From NCBI GenBank assembly GCA_958496175.1, contig OY292277.1:40621050-40685049 (forward strand): a DNA stretch of 64,000 nucleotides, given 5' to 3'. Of this stretch, positions 14,001-24,400 are shown piece after piece. The position numbers and the translations under genes were made by a program. Numbering within the stretch: position 1 is the first letter of the stretch; each line of letters begins with the position of its first letter. The notes under the pieces were generated by a model. It was not told the origin of the DNA and ran no database searches. It saw nothing but the letters and a program-made list of their open reading frames with translations. Source of the stretch: Sisyra terminalis (Eukaryota > Arthropoda > Insecta > Neuroptera > Sisyridae).

Positions 14001-17000
14001 AAATGATGTTCAATACAATGTGTATTCACTAGTGGTGTTGGAAATTAATTAAAGTGTTACTAAGATTACTTAAACTACTGTGAGTTATGCTTATTCAATC
14101 AAGTGAACGAATAAAACAAATCCCCTAAAAACGTAGGAAATTAGTTTAACCCTTCCATTTCAAAGCTTGTTCAATTGGAGTCTTATTGAGATTGCCCAAT
14201 AGAAACCTTATTGGAATTACCCAATGGGAACTTTATTGCGCTTGCCCAATTTGGGTCCAAAAGAGATTTCCCAATTGGGCCCCCAGGAGCGATTGCCAAA
14301 TTGAGGCCAAAGAGGGATTTGCGTTAAATCCAAAGCTGAGGCCCAATTGGACAGCCCAATAGAGTTACAATTGGGCACACCCAAAAATTTCTAGTTGAGA
14401 CGCTTTTCCGTTTTGCTTAAGGTTTTTTTCGTTTTTGATTTGTCTTTTTAACTTAATCTCTTCAAAACATAAAACTTAGTTTGCCAAGATGGTTATGTTT
14501 TAAACTACGAATGATCGAAAGTTAGACAACAATTAGGGCATGTTTCAATTTTCCATGAAACAATTTCCAAATTTCTCAGATAATTTTTTACTTCGTTAAT
14601 CGATATTAAAATTCGTTAACCTTTGAACCTCAACTTATTTAATGAAAATTTGTATTTTTTTAAATTATTGAATTGAGCGATAAATCATTGCCTAATTTCC
14701 GCGATACTTCTTGTAATTTATAATGGGGAATATGAGTATCATGTCAATAAAACATGACTCTAATTGTAGGTTTTGAAAATTTATAGCTTTATGAATCTTT
14801 TAGAAAAGAAAAATTCAAAGTATGAACTTAAATCTTTTCTTTTTCCCTCAAAAAATTTTCTCTCATAGATTTAATAAATTGCTTTGAAAAATCATTTCAT
14901 TGTATAGGTTTTATATATTCATAGGTGCTGGTACGTAAATTGAGGCCTTGTGATAGATGTGTTTGAAAGGTAAGTAACATTTTATTATTAAACCTGGTAA
15001 AATGGAGCTTTTGAAAAAAATAGAAGATATTTATTTTAAAATAAGCATTATCAATCCCACTATATATTATTTTTCTCTTAATTGAAACCTATATTTTTTG
15101 ATTTATTACAGTTTACAGTATGGACATTTTTAAACAATTATTTTGACGAAATTTTCGCAGAATGCAAATGGCAAAACTTTTATTGACTTTTGGAAACCAA
15201 AAAAGCCCGATAAATAATCGCATCAGTTAGTTGGCTAAATTGGTTTAATTACCCCTAATTGTCCCTGACCTGTGTTGCAAATCAATCAAACGAATCGTTT
15301 TTGAAGTGGTTTTGGCAACGCAATCGATAGAAATAAAAGCCTCCGATTGCCTTTGATACTTGAGTCTGAGTATAATTTCAGACTAGCGATCATTACAATA
15401 AAATAAAATAAACAAACACAAAGCCCACACGACAAATTCGAATTATACGCTTAAAGAGAAAATAATATAAAACTAATTCGCCAATAATTCGTCAATGGAA
15501 GAAAATGAACAACCTCAATTAAGTTTATTGGCATATTAAAGATGGGATTTGATAGTTAATTAAAAATTTGCGATAGAGTTAATTTGTTCCGTTATTTAAT
15601 CTCATTTTAAAATCCGAAGCAATGATGGTGATTAATAAATTGATTATATCTATTAAGCTTTTATGTAGCTTTTTTGAAAGCTTTAAAGCACAGGGTGAGT
15701 TGGAGAAAATGCGAGAAAATTTTAATCAAATTTACTTAGTGAATCAAATTGCCGCCATTGGGAAAAAGCTTGCGACCAATAAATCCCGACGACTATGTAC
15801 GCTTGTTAAATAAATAATCATGTTATCTCTGACAGGAAGAACAGGTCGCGCCTAAGAACATGCGGGAAACAAAGACATAATTTAAATGACACAACAACAA
15901 ACATTGTACGCCGTATCTTCCAACCCCAGCTACAGTCTAAACTATTTGTAGCAACAACGAATACTGTAGATAATTGTCGGAAGCGACAAGAAGGTGGCAA
16001 GTCTGAGGAAGATTACAAACTATTAATTATGTACGGATTTAGGTGCATAATAAATTAAAAAAAAAGATGCTGAGAGAATGAATGTACAATAATGGGATTA
16101 CGGGGATTAGGGTTAAACGGCAAGTGGGACAGTGAAAATGGGAAAATTGGGAACTACGCAAATAGACAAACATTAGTGTACGCGAGCTCGATAGTTTTCA
16201 TTAAACGGGGAATGAGATATTTCAATGTTGGGAATATTTATGGGATTATTTCTGGAGCGATGTCGAGGTGGAGGTTTCCACCTACAGACTACAATTGCTT
16301 GGGGTTTTGTGGGGAAAGTTGCTTTTTCCGCCTGAATAATATTTCGAAATTAGTTTTGCCTTGTCATATGTTGAGCCAGTTATAGAATAGATCTAATTGA
16401 AATGAAATATAAATGTTGCCGCTGTTATTATTTGCGACGGTCGTCAGGAAACGTATTGGCAAAGTTTGATGAAGTTTAGCCGAGGAAATTTTTGATGTTT
16501 GAAAGAGGCAAAATTGTACCGAAAAAAAAGTTTCTGCCAAAAATTTACAAGTTAAATAAAAGTTTAAATTCCTATAAAAAACATTACTTGAGCTATGTAA
16601 TTTTAACTTTTAGACATTTTTTACTTATGTATATTAAATTTTCTGTAACAAATTGGTCCTTTAATTATGTAAATTCGTATGAAATTTGGGCATTTCTTTT
16701 TGTAAACTCCGTGAAATTTCGTTCATAAGTTTGCATATTTTCCTTCATATCTTTTATCTGTTAAAACGTTGAACTATAAAGTATTTCTAGCGGTTCTGTA
16801 ACAAAGGAAGCCTGGGTTACCTATGTTATCCTTAATTACCAAGATCGCTATTCTCCAAATATTGGTTGGTTTTTAAAATAAAGACCTGAGTTTTGGACCA
16901 CAACTGAATCGAAATCTGGAGAAAATTTTTTAGTTCAGTTAAAACAAGATAAGATTTATCTCTTTATAATTCTTAATTCAGGTCTACTGATGGCCGAGTG

Positions 17001-20000
17001 GTCTAGGTGACCACTCCATAACCTCCAAAAAAAATATAGCTGAAGAAAAAAATGTTATTGAAGGCTAACTCATTTAAAATTTAATCAGTGTTTTCCAACG
17101 AAGAAGCAAAGCTAATTTGATAATAAAAGGAGAAACCGTTACGTTTGTTGGAAAATATAATTTTAGTTATGAAACTATCAGTAGTTATATAGATTTACTA
17201 GGAGGGCATAAGAATTAAATAATGGCATAGTTGGAATAAATCACAAAAATGGTTGACAAACATTTGTACCTACTATAGAAAATTATAAGTATTAATGAAA
17301 TTTTCAGTGATAAAAAAGGATATTAGTAAAAACATAAATCATAAACGTATTTTTATAAACACATGCAAAAACTGATAAGTATAAGAAAAGTTTTATATTT
17401 ATACATCTTTGTGGTCTTTTAAATTTTTAAGTCAATTAGGTATTTTCCTTAACCACCTACTATAATTTATTTCAATTATTATAAAACATCGAAACATTGA
17501 AACATCGAAAGTTATAAAGAGAGATATTTGTTTCGGAAATTCAAAACAAAATCGTTTTTTTATTTTAACTTTAAAGCAAAAATGTTCTTTAATATTTTTA
17601 TTTTCTAAGAAATTAAGAAAAACATTTTGATGTTTCTTTGCAATTTTGCATACTCGTATATCCTTCAACGAGGATTAGGCTCTATAATATTAGAGAAGAA
17701 CTTATTTTTGATTGGTTTGATATTACTTCATAGCTACGTTTAATTTGTTTTTGCAATAGAATAACAATTAAAGAATACAACTTATGTACAGGTAACATAT
17801 TCATAAAATATATGTTTATTGTATATCTAGCAAATTATGTTCTGTAATCAATTATTAACCCTTTTAAAGGCTCGGGGGTTAAGAATGATGAATTGGCCTC
17901 GGAAAAATATTGTAATGGCACTTTAAAGGTGTGAAGAGATTTAGACCATAGAAGTTTCTACATCATAACTATTTTAGTAAAAAAAATAAATTAAAAAAGC
18001 AAAACAGAAACTTTTGTTTACTGGAATTGATTGAATCGTTTAATCAGAAATCATTAAATGATTTAGGAGTTAATAATACCGATATTATAAATCAATAAGC
18101 TAACAACTATATTGTTTTATAAAATCAATACACAAGGAAAAGAGGAAATGGTATGTAATGCATACTATTTTTCCTATTATTTTCAAAATATTTCAATCAA
18201 TAAATTATTTTAATTGGATTAAATGAATTTCATTTGATAAAATCAACAATTGTTATTTTTATTTATACAACTATCATTTTATGATAGCACTTATTTAAAT
18301 AAATATTTTCAGTTAATTAAATCAATTGCATTTAACTTGGGTGAAATGTTTTTTCAATTTAACGCATTTAATTTTTTAGTTTTTGCGTTTATTTAAAAAT
18401 ATTTTTTAATCTAATTCTTTAAATAATAATGCATTTAGCAATAGGCTCGAATGACGTTATTGAACTAAACGTTCTATACGATACGTATTCGTATTGAATG
18501 CATATGGAATTGACTCAGGTAGGAGTGGCTTAGCAAAATTTTTAAATTTTTAAATTTTCAATAATCAAAACAAATGAAATTCTCTAAATCTCGTTATCCT
18601 ATTGGCTAATAGCTCTTCCATTGAAAAGTGTATACTGTTATCAGATACGACTACTAGTGCATTGCTTAAGGCATTCTACTTGTATTTACAACTAGGCTTA
18701 TTGATAGTAAAGTTTATTGGTTGTATATAGTAGAATTCTTTCTTGATTGAAATATTTCAAAAAAATGTAGGAATTGTAAAATATAAATATTTATATACCT
18801 GAAATTAATTCCTATTTTTATCAGTGTATTTATGTATATATTTCACAATATTGTATCCATTAAAATGGTTATTTTATAAAGACTTTATATAGACTTTATA
18901 AAGTTAAGTGATTGTTTCTTTTTATTTATTTATTGTTTGTATATTGTTATTAAATCATTATATAATATTGAGCAGGAAAGTGGACATGAAAGGATGTAAA
19001 TCCAAATACTAATAATTAATTCTGCAACGTTTCGGTTCATTATTTGACCTTCATCAGGCTTCTAAAAATCATATCAATACAAAACACATATTTAAAAACC
19101 TTTTCAGGACATTTTTAATTACTAAATTACTCATTTACCTTACTATAAAGTATACAAAGTACATCACATCACAGCGACATAGACAAATCTATGTTAGGTC
19201 TAAGGTAATCTAAGGTAAATGAGCAATATAATAATTAAGAATGTTCTGAAAAGTTTTGTAAACATGTGTTTTGTATTGATATGATTTTTTAGAAGCCTGA
19301 TGAAGGTCAAATAATGAACCGAAACGATGCAGAATTAATTATTAGTATATGGATTTACATCCTTTCATGTCCACTTTCCTGCTAAAAATTAAATAATAAT
19401 TATGTAAAACATGGTCACAACAAGTTTGTCGACTGTTATAAAACTATTGTCATTAACTTTATAATTACCTTAGGTCTTTAGTGACTCAAGGGTTAGTGAA
19501 AATTCTCAAATGAAGAAATATCGAAATTTGCTCGATACAGAAATCGAACTCAACATCTACCAGTTTCGAAGTGGTCTCCTTTACCACTCAGCCACTCGAT
19601 CTGACTTTGTTTGTTTACTTTTTATAAGCAAAGTTAAAAAACCCATTTTTTTAAGTAAAATCTAAAAAAAAACACTGTTGATAACGAAATATTTTTTTTC
19701 TCAAAAAGCTATTGAGATAAAGATCTGAAATTTTCAGGAACTTGGAATTTTATTAGTATCCATTTAGCGCAATTAACTCACCATTCTTATAGTTCTTGGT
19801 ATTTCATTATGAAGCGTTTTTTCTACAAGACTATAAGAGTATTGAAACATGAATTATTTTGGTGGCCAGTTGATAAAAAGCCTTAGAATATCAATTCCTG
19901 AATCAATTGTTAGAGGAAATGTTAAAATATAGATTCTATCCTTTGAATCATCTTTTTTATGATAAGTTTTTTTAAGATGCTAAGGAATTCCTTGAATGTT

Positions 20001-21052
20001 ATTTCAGTTGCCTTGTTTCTTTTAGGAAATTTTGCTAAATTATATGGGTTGTAGTTTAAAATATTGATTCGAAACTAAATTTGAAACATGTTTAGATTGA
20101 AAAAAACAGTTTTCCAACCATGACTACTGTTTTAGAATACTATAATTTAATATTGGTTCTCTTTTATTTACTTTAAACGATTTTTGTTATTGTTTATTTT
20201 ATTATGAACAAGTCTTTATAGAACTTAAAGTAAACTAATAGGTTTATAGGAAATACAACAAAATTTTAAATATTTTAAGTTCTTTCACTTAATATGTTAA
20301 GTTAGTTTAATTAATTTGTTAAAAAAAAAGCTAAGAATTATCTTCCTAAAGAGTGCTGCTTCGGCTATATACTTTTGTGTATATCACAATTTCTACACCA
20401 ATATATAATGTGTATGATACATTTATGAAATCGAATTGAAAATCAAGAGATACCAGGTTACTGCAAGAACTATCAATGCTTTTCAAAATTGTTATGTTTA
20501 AGAGATTTTCTTGTGGGCAATTTTGGTAAATGGTTGAAAAAATGTAAAAATTACCTGTAAAATTCGTAGAATAAGTGTCGTATTTTGAAAGTCATATTCG
20601 AGAGAAAAGTGAATTTGTCCAACATTTTCTGATGGTTCTGAGTTATCAATGTACATATCGACCAACGAGATGGATCTATTCTGCAAGAACGCCATCTAAA
20701 AGTGAAAGAAAATTACTTATTTTAAAGAAAATACATTACTCAAGTATAAGAATAAAACGTGAATAAGGAGGATAAAAAAAGAAATAAACGAAGCGACATA
20801 ATATCGCTGTTTTGATGACGATAAGATCTTTTATTAAATCACTTGAAAGTCTTGGGTTACGAATAAGCAGCAAAGACGTTGATGACAAATTTAAAAAAAA
20901 AATAGTGTGAACTACGTACCGAAGGGTGTTCACCGGCTGCGCCACCCTTGACATTATGGAGCGCTTTGTTTTGTGGAGCGGTCGGTGGACTTGGAGGCAC
21001 AGCTCCTGCACTACTTCCTCCTGGAGACTTAGCCTGAGGACTCCCAGTTGTT
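7927..21052 (-). CDS. Syt7: Synaptotagmin-7, 3' part of gene (six exons, 337 codons)
   Basis: Synaptotagmin-7 is a membrane-anchored calcium sensor with two C2 domains that acts in slow or asynchronous exocytosis and lysosomal and granule fusion. Six minus-strand exons join in frame: 21052-20920, 20695-20555, 11318-11061, 10768-10600, 10540-10328 and 8027-7927, giving 337 residues and a stop. The signature [17 protein letters not shown] before C2A, C2A with LPAKD..GTSDPY and [10 protein letters not shown]2B with LKAKD, SDPYVKVW and DFDNIGRNE, and a C-terminal QWHRLK identify the Syt7 subfamily rather than Syt1. All five C2A aspartates are present; the last C2B ligand is Glu. The first exon seen starts in phase 2, so the transmembrane and N-terminal exons lie further upstream (above 21 kb), possibly beyond this window. 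Introns are 2300, 59, 292, 9236 and 224 bp. The reading frame is intact and the gene appears functional. Confidence 0.95.
8159..8320 (-). mobile_element. tRNA-derived SINE, copy 1
   Basis: On the minus strand the head reads GGCCTACTGGTGGCCAAGTGGTTTAGG, with an A-box-like TGGCCAAGTGGTTTAGG. About 30 bp later comes the B-box-like GGGTTTGATCC. A body follows with CGATATTTCTCGATTACGG and TCGCTTAAGACC, and the end is an A-rich TAAATAAATAAAA tail. The A-box/B-box spacing and sequence are those of a type 2 pol III promoter from a tRNA with a Leu/Ser-like D-arm. It sits in the last Syt7 intron in the same orientation as the gene. Other copies in this window share the layout. Confidence 0.8.
9397..9440 (-). 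mobile_element. Helitron-like 3' terminus (5' end not located)
   Basis: Read on the minus strand, the segment runs CGCTGGTGAAGTCGCAGGTA then GTAGCTAG followed by T. It resembles the insect repeat end GAAGTCGCGGGCAACAGCTAGT, which ends in CTAG before a T as Helitrons do. The element body would extend toward higher coordinates within the last Syt7 intron, but I cannot find its 5' TC end. It could instead be the end of another repeat class. Confidence 0.4.
10328..10540 (-). CDS. Syt7: Syt7 C2B core exon
   Basis: This 213-nt exon runs phase 1 to phase 1 and follows a 59-bp intron, close to the minimum for insects. It encodes [20 protein letters not shown] (polybasic strand), [14 protein letters not shown] and [20 protein letters not shown]. 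The last calcium-loop ligand, Asp in most synaptotagmin C2B domains, reads Glu here (DFDNIGRNE). Donor is GCAG/GTAATG. Confidence 0.95.
10600..10768 (-). CDS. Syt7: Syt7 C2A end / C2B start exon
   Basis: This 169-nt exon enters in phase 0 and leaves in phase 1; acceptor TTGCTTAAAG, donor CTG/GTAAGT. It encodes [16 protein letters not shown], the end of C2A, then [20 protein letters not shown] and [10 protein letters not shown], the first C2B strands and the first C2B calcium ligand. It finishes at NGKS plus one base of the Asp codon. That split codon becomes the D of SDPYVKVW when joined to the next exon, which confirms the junction. Confidence 0.95.
11061..11318 (-). CDS. Syt7: Syt7 C2A core exon
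   Basis: This 258-nt exon encodes 86 residues in phase 0-0; acceptor TATGTTTTAG, donor CAG/GTAAGC. Within the exon the calcium ligands are D8 (PAKD), D14 (TSDPY), D67 and D69 (DYDRF), S72 and D75, aligning with the five Asp plus Ser of synaptotagmin C2[13 protein letters not shown] and [10 protein letters not shown] are the usual polybasic strand and the NP.WNE motif. The exon ends at [10 protein letters not shown], where vertebrate Syt7 also has an exon-compatible boundary by alignment. Confidence 0.95.
11319..13140. other. Syt7 intron, no further feature
   Basis: This is the first part of the 9.2 kb intron inside C2A. AT-rich, with short spurious ORFs (11817-12080) that show no splice or codon signature. 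I recognise nothing else. Confidence 0.6.
13141..13330. repeat. Dispersed repeat family R1, partial copy
   Basis: This shares an ordered series of short blocks with 18441-18850 and 48225-48625: ATTGAC..GGGAGTGG, GTTAAATTTT, AATAATTA, AATTTCGCAATCCCATTG and CTAATA. It matches the middle of the longer copies only. No coding potential. Confidence 0.45.
13650..14399. mobile_element. TIR element packed with CCAAT/ATTGGG motifs
   Basis: The left end CTCCACTAGAAATTATTTTGGG and the right end (inverted) CTCAACTAGAAATTTTTGGG are near-identical, so this is a roughly 750-bp terminal inverted repeat element. Both subterminal zones (13680-13880 and 14190-14390) are arrays of short motifs CCCAAT, ATTGGG, CCCATTG and their complements, joined by a plain AT-rich middle. 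It has no transposase. The many subterminal motifs resemble transposase-binding repeats; the superfamily is unknown to me. It lies in the Syt7 C2A intron. Confidence 0.65.
14400..16980. other. Syt7 intron, non-coding
   Basis: AT-rich, slightly higher GC between 15.1 and 16.4 kb. ORFs at 15622-15813 and 16092-16385 translate to sequences I do not recognise, and they lie inside a spliced intron on the opposite strand. No element boundaries are visible. Confidence 0.5.
16981..17026 (+). mobile_element. tRNA-derived SINE, head fragment
   Basis: GGTCTACTGATGGCCGAGTG continues into GTCTAGGTGACCACTCC, the same head as the SINE copies at 8.2 and 58.7 kb but in the opposite orientation. The A box TGGCCGAGTGGTCTAGG is the best preserved of all copies. 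It breaks off into a run of A after ACCTCC, so the B box and body are missing. Confidence 0.7.
17027..18440. other. Syt7 intron, non-coding
   Basis: I see no gene, RNA or bounded repeat in this AT-rich stretch. Confidence 0.55.
18441..18850. repeat. Dispersed repeat family R1, long copy
   Basis: This is homologous over about 400 bp to 48225-48625. Shared blocks in order are CGAATGACG, ATACGTATTC, ATATGGAATTGA, GGAGTGGCTT, AATAATCAAAACAAATGAA, AAATCTCG, ATTGGCTAAT, TGTTATCAGATA and ACCTGAAATT. The two copies have diverged considerably and neither has visible TIRs or a target duplication. An old interspersed repeat of unknown class. Confidence 0.55.
18971..19383. mobile_element. Foldback element A with hammerhead-like motif in each arm
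   Basis: Two arms of about 170 bp form a long inverted repeat. The left begins AGCAGGAAAGTGGACATGAA and the right ends with its complement. Each arm carries, reading inward to outward, CCTGATGA, a short stem (GGTCA / TGAACC with one bulged A) and CCGAAAC. The copies lie at 19297-19325 on the plus strand and 19029-19057 on the minus strand. The central part is AT-rich and unpaired. No coding capacity. It lies in the Syt7 intron. Confidence 0.7.
19447..19603 (-). mobile_element. tRNA-derived SINE, copy 2
   Basis: On the minus strand: GATCGAGTGGCTGAGTGGTAAAGG, then GAGACCACTTCGAAACTGG, then GAGTTCGATTTC (B-box position), then CGATATTTCTTCATTTGAG and a body ending with TAAAGACCTAAGG. It has the same architecture as the copies at 8.2 and 58.7 kb with more divergence in the head. 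It sits 60 bp beyond foldback element A. Confidence 0.65.
20555..20695 (-). CDS. Syt7: Syt7 pre-C2A exon
   Basis: This 141-nt exon encodes 47 residues in phase 0-0. Acceptor CACTTTTAG is immediately followed by ATG, and the donor is CAG/GTAATT. It encodes MAFLQNR, then [19 protein letters not shown], a block strongly conserved in Syt7 across animals, then the first beta strand of C2A ([21 protein letters not shown] is its final part). The exon's first codon is ATG, so an internal start giving a soluble two-C2 protein is formally possible; I see no promoter evidence for it. Confidence 0.95.
20920..21052 (-). CDS. Syt7: Syt7 linker exon
   Basis: A strong acceptor (TTTGTTTGCAG) opens this 133-nt exon, and it closes at a GTACGT donor. 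It enters in phase 2 (two bases from an upstream exon) and leaves in phase 0. It encodes 44 residues, [20 protein letters not shown] and onward to EHPS, rich in Pro, Ser, Gly and Ala. This is typical of the flexible segment between the membrane anchor and C2A, which is poorly conserved. A second frame is also open through the exon, but only this frame joins to the C2A frame downstream. Confidence 0.85.
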
Positions 21053-23820
21053 CTGCAAACAAACGACACATTTTCACCATTTAACAATTACAAATTGCAT
21101 CCCTTATCCAGCCCGTCCCCATCAATTCCACTAATCTCATTTCTTCAACTCAAACACCAGTGCTAAACTCCTCAGCCATTTATTACCTTATTTTTCTATT
21201 CGATTTAAATTTTTTCCACATTATTCAAAACTCTTTACACTCACAAATTTCATTATTTAAATTTTTTTTTTAAACTTTAACGTTTCAATGCACGAGCTTT
21301 CTTTGTTACATCAATTGCTTTGAGAGGTGGTAATTTTAAAATGGAATATGTTTTCTTTATAGAAACTTTTCCCGGCTGTGAGGGAAGGAAAAACTTTTGA
21401 GTGCCATTTATTTATTATTAAAAAATTGAAGAAGAATAAGAATTAGAGAAAAACAAATGTTTGAAACTTTTAAGTCAATATTGAAAGTTTGTGTGGTAGT
21501 TCGTGGAATATTTTTCAACGACTGAACCAATCGAAAATTGTTCAGACCATAAAATGTATATTTGAATCACCTAAAACCCCCCGGTAGGCCTCCCGATCAA
21601 CTCGATATCGAAAAGGGGATGTGATAAGAGTATGGTGCCGGGGGGATGTGTGAGACAGAGTTGGATAAAGCCGTTTTATTGTGATATTATGTAATCGATA
21701 TTATTTTAATTTGATATTTACATAATAAAAATTGCTACACTCATCCTGTCGTGATCAAAAGTTCAAGTTCAATACCAGAGTTGGAAAATTGAAGTGCAAA
21801 AGGAAAATACCAATTTATCACTGGTGTCAAGAATAATTGCACGTTATGTTACTGTAATTGTAGCGGAAATTTTTCCAGTAAAAAAATATATGATTTCTCT
21901 CGAAAATTGACTCGAAACATAGGTGATCATTGTATTTTAGATGCAAGTTGAAATTGGGTCAGGAAAATGCAGCTTTTCATATCGTAAATCTAGCTTTGAA
22001 TACGCTTCAAACTTGCTCCGCATGACATGGACCTTCGAGAAAATCGACTGAGGGAAAATAGCACAATTTATTTTCCCTATTGATGCAAATATTGACGTTA
22101 ACACTATGCTTCTAGCAAAAATGGAAATAAACCGCTTAAGAACACGCTGATAACTTATATTTTTATAATAATTTTGTTGAGTGATTGCCTCAAGAAAATC
22201 TATTTTTAACTTCATTTTTCCGACAAAATTAATCTAATATCAACCCTTCCCATTTCTTATGGCCAGGTTTTTTCCGCGAACACATTTATCATTCACGCGA
22301 AAACAAGTAACAATTCTTTCGTAAAAAATTAACAAGGATAATTTATCAGTGTAATTAGATCTTTTTCCCGTTACTTAATTTTGGGGAACCAAAACTAGAA
22401 AAAAAGGCTAGAAAAAATCGATGGCAAACGTGAACAAAATACCAAATTCCTCATCTCCCGTTTTCTGTTCCAAATTGACTAATGAATCCGCAAAATAAAA
22501 CAATCCAGTTTGATTAAGATTTCGAAACACTTTTTCAAACAGTCGGAAAGCAAAAAGCGGTCGATAAATTCCAAAAAAAGAGTGATTTCAAGCGGTTCAA
22601 ATATTTAGAGTAAATTGTAAAAAAAATTATAAATGGTTTTAACAAGTCTAAAAGCGTACGAAGCTCGTGTTACGTGATACGTTTTATCAATCATGAAAAA
22701 TTAAAACAATTAAAAAGACGGGATTCCTTTTTTTTATATCCCAACTCCAGCTAGCTACATTGGGAATTTAGCGAAAGCTTTCTGACAAAAAGCCCACATT
22801 TGTTTTATTGAAGAGTTTTTGATTTTTTTTTGTTGGCAAAATCGAAGGAAGGAAAAAAGGCAAAACCACCAACTCAACTGAAACAAGTTTTCCTGCGATT
22901 TTATTTTTCTTCTACATGTCTAACTTTTATACAATACAGTCTTTGCTATTAAATATTCCGTTGCTTTGGAACTTATACGGGCTTATTCAACATTAGAACT
23001 ACAACTTTTTGTTTCATATTTTTTTGTTTTATAGAAGTTGATCCTTAATTTGATTAACTGATATTTTTTTTATTGTTCAATTGTCTCAAAGATAAATTTA
23101 ATAGTATTGAACAAAAGTTATTTTAAGGACGCAAACAAAAATACATTTGGTCAATTGTTTTATTAATCTATAGAAATATATTTTTTGTTTTCTAATTTAA
23201 GAGTGAAAATCAAATTCATTATTATCAATATAAAAGCATACTTTTTGCCATGAACTTTTAAATAACAAAATTGTATATTACCACTTAAATTTCGAAAGCC
23301 AACATTTACGTAAAAGCATAAGCATAAGCTAAATATTAGAATAAAATATAATCGATGATAAGCTACCGTCAAAATAAGAACATAATTTTAATAATATTAA
23401 GAAGATATAAATTATAAATGGAAAAGACAATAGTTCAGTGATTAGCCTTGTTGAAGGTACTGATAACCACTAGTTTCATAAGCGCCTTCACCGATCCATT
23501 TGGAATTGGAAAAATAAAATATGTTTTTTTTTTATTGAAAATATAGATTTATAGGTTCAGATAAGAAAAACAAAAGTTTAAATAATTTTATACATATGTT
23601 GACAGAATGAACAAAATCATTAAGAACCCGCCGAATCCGCGAGACTGACTCACCGAACCCCTGGAATTCGATTGAACCTAGGTTACGAACCACTGTAGTA
23701 GATACTTAAAGATCAAACATTAAGTACCCAAAAACTTTAACTTAAAATTAAATAAAAAATAAAAAAATAAGAACAGGTAATGAATACATCTTGCAAGTTA
23801 TTTATAAATTATTTAACTTT
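21053..23820. other. Upstream Syt7 intron or 5' flank, no gene recognised
   Basis: This is mostly AT-rich. A GC-rich island at about 21570-21660 stands out, with GGTAGGCCTCCCGATC and GTGCCGGGGGGATG. On the minus strand one frame is open across it, but I find no compatible phase-2 donor to link it to the Syt7 exon at 21052, so I do not call it an exon. ORFs 21937-22215 and 23163-23372 look random. Confidence 0.5.
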
Positions 23821-24400
23821 TTTGGCATTTCTTCATAACAAATTCGCCGTTTTCGTCTTTCTCAATTTTCTGATTTTCCAATCCAATCCACTTTGTTCTT
23901 TCTCTGCCATAGCTTATTTAATGCAAGTATCCCATCAATAAGTTGATCTTGATGTTTGCCAATTCCTGGAAGTTTAAATTTAATTCTCTTTTTGGCCATC
24001 TGTGATCTGGCATTCTTTAGACTTTATCATCCCATTGTTATGTTCTATTTTCTAGGGTTCTTGCTCTTAAAAATTTAACACCCATTTATCACCATATATT
24101 TTCTTTTCTTATTTTATAATTTTTTATGGTTCTTAAATATCTAAAAGAGTCAAATTTTACTGTTTTTTTTTTTTGTTTCTGATGGTCATTGTCATTGGCA
24201 TACTGCTGCTTTGTACAAAACTATATTTGGGATAATTCTTTGATTTTTTTTTTGGCAAGTGGTCATTCCATATTGTCCCATGTAATGTTTTTGTAGCATA
24301 CTTTACCCACGCAATTTTTAATTCGATATCTCTTAACCAAGTATCGTCCCGAGGAACAGTTGGTCGCAAATATTTAAAAGTTTAGTAGCTTTTCATATCC
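23821..24400 (-). pseudogene. Non-LTR retrotransposon reverse transcriptase C-terminal remnant
   Basis: Minus-strand translation across several frames follows the usual order of a LINE reverse transcriptase tail. First TFKYLRPT and DDTWLRDIELKIAWVKYATK (24369-24250) correspond to the FKYLGS... thumb region. Further on (24079-23950) VKFLRARTLE and RMPDHRWPKRELN match the widespread VKFI+AR+L..GHV.RM...R.PK pattern, followed by a degraded KTKWIGLENQK. Stops and frameshifts interrupt it throughout, so it is dead. Clade not resolved. Confidence 0.6.

Noticed and set aside
16092..16385. A 97-codon plus-strand ORF in the Syt7 intron
   Set aside because: No recognisable domain, weak codon signature and antisense to a spliced gene.
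20736..21080. A 114-codon minus-strand ORF overlapping the Syt7 linker exon in another frame
   Set aside because: It overlaps the exon in the +1 frame and reads through the donor into intron; only the [12 protein letters not shown] frame joins to the C2A frame.
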